DNA of 64,000 nt, taken from the NCBI RefSeq assembly GCF_001280305.1, contig NZ_CP012623.1:806001-870000 (forward strand), written 5' to 3'. This document shows positions 61,609-64,000 of the stretch, piece after piece; position 1 is the first letter of the stretch, and each line of letters begins with the position of its first letter. The translations under genes were made by a program, and so were the position numbers. Source of the DNA: Hymenobacter sp. DG25A (GTDB lineage Bacteria; Bacteroidota; Bacteroidia; Cytophagales; Hymenobacteraceae). The notes under the pieces were generated by a model, which saw nothing but the letters and a program-made list of their open reading frames with translations, was not told where the DNA came from and ran no database searches.

Positions 61609-62370
61609 ATGAGCACAAACAAAATAGCCCTCGTAACCGGCGCCAGCCGCGGACTAGGCAAAAACACCGCCCTCCGCCTGGCCCAGGCCGGCCACGACCT
61701 CATCCTGACGTACCGGAACAAAGCAGCAGAAGCCCAGGCTGTAGTAGCCGAAATAGAAGCCCTGGGCCGCCAGGCCGTTGCCTTGCCGCTTGATGTGAGC
61801 CAAAGCGCCACTTTTCCGGCTTTCAAGGAAGCCATAGGCCAACATCTGCAGCAGAAGTGGAACCGTGACACCTTTGATTTCCTGGTGAACAATGCCGGCC
61901 ACGATGCTCCTTCGCCCTTTGCGCAAACCACGGAAGAGTCTTTCGACCACCTAATGAATGTGCACTTTAAAGGCGTGTACTTTCTGACCCAGAACCTGCT
62001 GCCCTTGCTGGCTGATGGCGGCGGCATTGTGAATTTCTCCACTGGGCTGGCCCGCTTCACGGCCCCCGGCTATGCGGCGTATGCCTCCATGAAAGGCGCC
62101 GTAGAAATCCTGACCCGCTACCTGGCCAAGGAGCTGGGCAGCCGCGGAATTCGGGCCAATGTAGTGGCGCCGGGCATCATTAAAACCGATTTTACAGCGG
62201 CCGCCCGCCAGGCGCACCCGCAGTTGGAAGGCTATATGGCCTCCCAAACGGCCTTGGGCCGCATTGGCGAGCCCGAAGACATTGGCGGCATTGTGGCCTT
62301 TCTGTGCTCTGAAGATGCCCGTTGGGTAAATGCGCAGCGCATAGAAGCCTCCGGAGGATACGCACTCTAA
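61609..62370 (+). CDS. SDR-family oxidoreductase
   Basis: A 253-residue classical short-chain dehydrogenase. Cofactor motif TGASRGLGKNTA, then NNAG (VNNAGHDAPS), the catalytic Ser (NFSTGLARF) and YAAYASMKGA (YxxxK), ending with GIIKTDF and IEASGGYAL. It probably reduces a carbonyl with NADPH; the substrate is unknown. It follows the AraC-type regulator gene. Confidence 0.93.
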   Translation: MSTNKIALVTGASRGLGKNTALRLAQAGHDLILTYRNKAAEAQAVVAEIEALGRQAVALPLDVSQSATFPAFKEAIGQHLQQKWNRDTFDFLVNNAGHDAPSPFAQTTEESFDHLMNVHFKGVYFLTQNLLPLLADGGGIVNFSTGLARFTAPGYAAYASMKGAVEILTRYLAKELGSRGIRANVVAPGIIKTDFTAAARQAHPQLEGYMASQTALGRIGEPEDIGGIVAFLCSEDARWVNAQRIEASGGYAL

Positions 62371-62385
62371 GACTAATCGTAAAAG

Positions 62386-62420
62386 AAAAGGGCCCATTAC
62401 CTCTGGTAGCGGGCCCTTTT
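62386..62420. terminator. Terminator between convergent genes
   Basis: Arms AAAAGGGCCC (62386-62395) and GGGCCCTTTT (62411-62420), with an inner TACC/GGTA pair, followed by TTG. Confidence 0.88.
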
Positions 62421-62441
62421 TTGTATAAATAATCTACCCGG

Positions 62442-62621
62442 TCAGGCAGATTTAGTACGGGTAAAGTGGCTGGTTTCGCGCTGCATTTCCTGCAGGCTTT
62501 GGCGCAGCGCTGCTAACATAAGCGTATAGGAACGCGCATCCTTGTGTTCTTCCAGCTCCCTGATGCGCACAACCATGTGTTGCTGGAACTCCTCGGGAGA
62601 ATACCGGGATTTAGTAACCAT
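62442..62621 (-). CDS. Small hypothetical protein (59 aa)
   Basis: The ATG at 62621 gives MVTKSRYSPEEFQQHMVVRIRELEEHKDARSYTLM. The product is soluble and mostly helical. The upstream frame adds seven residues with a second ATG. No family is recognised. The gene is bracketed by a terminator. Confidence 0.6.
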   Translation of the reverse strand: MVTKSRYSPEEFQQHMVVRIRELEEHKDARSYTLMLAALRQSLQEMQRETSHFTRTKSA

Positions 62622-62642
62622 GATGGATAGAGAGACTGGCAC

Positions 62643-62801
62643 GAGTTAAAAAAGAAGCTACAAGAGATACTTGGCAGCAGGAATGTACTGCTGTATACGG
62701 GGGTGCTAAAGATAGGGACATTGCTTATAATTATAAATGGGTAATATATCTTACAAAGTATATTTTTGGATGTATTTATAACACAATTACCTGAAAAACA
62801 A
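62643..62801. other. Short AT-rich intergenic region
   Basis: About 160 bp upstream of the small gene, AT-rich, with no ORF. I see no further element apart from the hairpin listed next. Confidence 0.35.
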
Positions 62802-62836
62802 AAGAGTTCTGCACAGCTAAAGCTGGCAGAACTCTT
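62802..62836 (-). terminator. Terminator of cytochrome-b-like gene
   Basis: AAGAGTTCTGC (62802-62812) and its complement (62826-62836), with an inner CAGCT/AGCTG pair and a T-run on the minus strand, 28 bp after the stop. Confidence 0.88.
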
Positions 62837-62864
62837 AGTAAGCGGCAGTGAAATATACTATTTA

Positions 62865-63323
62865 CTAAAAGCGGAAAAGAGGGCGCATGGGGTTCCAGAT
62901 GCCCCAGGGAATCATTACCAGCACCAGCAGCAGCGCAATCAGAAACCAGGTGAAGGCTTTCTTGTGCTTCAGCACGGGGTCGGAAGCTTTTTTGGAGAGC
63001 GTACGGCCTACCTGCGCGCAGATGACGGCCAGCAGCATACCTACCAGGTGCTCCACGGCCCAGAAACGCCCGCCGGGGTCTTTCATAACGGCGCTGCCCG
63101 CTTCAAAAGCTTTCATACCGAGGGGGCCGGTAACGTACAAAATCAGGCCCAGGAGCAGCTGCAGGTGCATAGAGCCCACAAAGGAGGCGCCTATGCTGTT
63201 ATCGGCTTTCACCCAGGGGCGGCGGCCCTGCCAGCCGCCAAAAGCGCGGAAAATGGCAATCAGGCCAAAAATGAGCACCAGCCAGCGCGTCCAGGAGTGC
63301 AGGAGAAGTACGATTTGATACAT
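62865..63323 (-). CDS. Four-helix membrane protein with conserved His, cytochrome-b-like
   Basis: A 152-residue membrane protein starting at ATG 63323. Four helices carry histidines near the membrane: LLLHSWTRWLVLIFGL, GSMHLQLLLGLILYV, FWAVEHLVGMLLAVICA and LKHKKAFTWFLIALLLVLV. This pattern suggests a diheme b-type four-helix bundle, as in proteins annotated cytochrome B in Bacteroidota. No partner reductase gene is adjacent. Confidence 0.8.
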   Translation of the reverse strand: MYQIVLLLHSWTRWLVLIFGLIAIFRAFGGWQGRRPWVKADNSIGASFVGSMHLQLLLGLILYVTGPLGMKAFEAGSAVMKDPGGRFWAVEHLVGMLLAVICAQVGRTLSKKASDPVLKHKKAFTWFLIALLLVLVMIPWGIWNPMRPLFRF

Positions 63324-63416
63324 AGAGAAAAGTAAGGTGGTTGGAGCGGGTAAAGGTCGGAGGGGAGGGGCAGAATACCGCAGCCGGGCGGCAAATTCTG
63401 CCGACATCGCCCGGAA

Positions 63417-63983
63417 TTAAAACAGCTGCGGCGCTATATGCTGCTTGTGCCCGGCAAAAGAGAAGTTTTTTTCCTGCACAAATAAGTCGCCTTCCTGCCG
63501 CAGAATGGTAAGGTTATTAAGGGTGAGGCGCATGTTAAAGGTTTGCTGATTGAGGTACTGCAGCACGGGGCCCAGCAAATCAGGGGTGGTATCGTGCAGG
63601 GCCAGGGAGATATGCGGTAGCCAGCAGTCGGGCCCGCTGAACTTATCGGTGCGCAGGCAGAGAGGCGCCGTGGCTTTTAAGATGCGCCGGTGCAGGTCGT
63701 TGAGCGCATCGCAGCGCAGCACCGGAATGTAAATAACCGGGTTAGGGCCCGGAAACACCCCCAGGCCGGTAGTGAAGGCCGAAAAGGGCTGCGTATGGCG
63801 GGCTACGTCCTGCAGCACCGCTTTCAGCAGCGACAACTTGCGCACCCCCGCCAGCTGATAGGTAATGTGAGGGTCGGGCGTGGCCTGCACATCATCCAGC
63901 CCAAACTCCACTTCCAGGCTTTTGATGATGGCATTGATGCGGGCCGCGCTTTGCGGATTGAGCAGGGAAGTAATGGCAAGCAT
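63417..63983 (-). CDS. 2'-5' RNA ligase family (2H phosphoesterase) protein
   Basis: A 188-residue protein with the two H-x-T/S motifs of the 2H phosphoesterase superfamily: PHITYQ (H39, T41) and PHISLAL near residue 124. Such enzymes handle 2'-5' or cyclic phosphodiesters in RNA or nucleotides. The substrate is unknown. Its start (MLAITSLLNP) is close to the window edge, so the upstream region is not visible. Confidence 0.88.
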   Translation of the reverse strand: MLAITSLLNPQSAARINAIIKSLEVEFGLDDVQATPDPHITYQLAGVRKLSLLKAVLQDVARHTQPFSAFTTGLGVFPGPNPVIYIPVLRCDALNDLHRRILKATAPLCLRTDKFSGPDCWLPHISLALHDTTPDLLGPVLQYLNQQTFNMRLTLNNLTILRQEGDLFVQEKNFSFAGHKQHIAPQLF

Positions 63984-64000
63984 CGGACGGTTGGGGGCAG

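Noticed and set aside
1..64000. tRNA, rRNA, riboswitch, prophage or insertion-sequence genes
   Set aside because: I looked for cloverleaf patterns, transposase motifs, integrases and phage structural genes and saw none. The intergenic repeats carry no transposase.

Overview
The window is GC-rich chromosomal DNA from a Bacteroidota bacterium, most likely a Hymenobacter-type member of the Cytophagales. The evidence is a secreted multidomain protein with a type IX secretion C-terminal sorting domain, two TonB-dependent receptors with carboxypeptidase-like N-terminal domains, two LytS/LytTR two-component pairs, and promoter elements of the TTG-N17-21-TAnnTTTG type. The genus is an inference; no rRNA or other marker is present. 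I see no tRNA, rRNA, CRISPR array, insertion sequence, prophage or plasmid function. About 58 protein genes fill the window with short gaps, many closed by strong hairpin terminators.

Layout: 0-5 kb holds a DEAD-box RNA helicase, a methyltransferase, a secreted protein and a CaiB-type CoA transferase. 5-11 kb is one giant secreted sugar-dehydrogenase-like protein with repeated beta-sandwich and PKD-like modules. 11-17 kb carries a gene whose N-terminus is split by a C8 homopolymer, then trpS, a queuosine-precursor transporter, ribonuclease Z and a STAS protein. 17-23 kb has a fasciclin lipoprotein and a glycogen pair (an animal/fungal-type GT3 glycogen synthase and a GH13 branching-type enzyme). 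23-28 kb has a YfcC-type carrier, a PAS-only sensor with a CZB-like partner that lacks metal ligands, and an ElaA-type acetyltransferase. 28-32 kb has a TonB-dependent receptor and a TPR-like secreted protein. 32-38 kb has two LytS/LytTR systems on opposite strands flanking a CatA-like acetyltransferase and a HAD phosphatase.

38-43 kb holds an alpha/beta hydrolase, membrane and outer-membrane proteins and a dipeptidyl-peptidase III lipoprotein. 43-52 kb is a menaquinone region (menE, then menI-menF-menD-menB in one direction) interrupted by a block of AT-richer unknown genes. 52-60 kb has the E2 subunit of pyruvate dehydrogenase, a second TonB-dependent receptor, hslV with a hydrolase, and a deoxyhypusine-synthase-like protein that lacks the catalytic lysine. 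60-64 kb ends with a PH-domain protein, an AraC regulator and SDR pair, a cytochrome-b-like membrane protein and a 2'-5' RNA ligase-like protein.

The non-coding features most worth attention are five intergenic inverted-repeat elements of about 90-100 bp, all with GTCAT...ATGAC ends and in two sequence subfamilies. One lies inside the menaquinone cluster. Nothing in the window is an obvious new defence or mobile system. The best leads are these repeats, the C8 frameshift gene, the lysine-less deoxyhypusine-synthase homologue and the ligand-less CZB/PAS pair.
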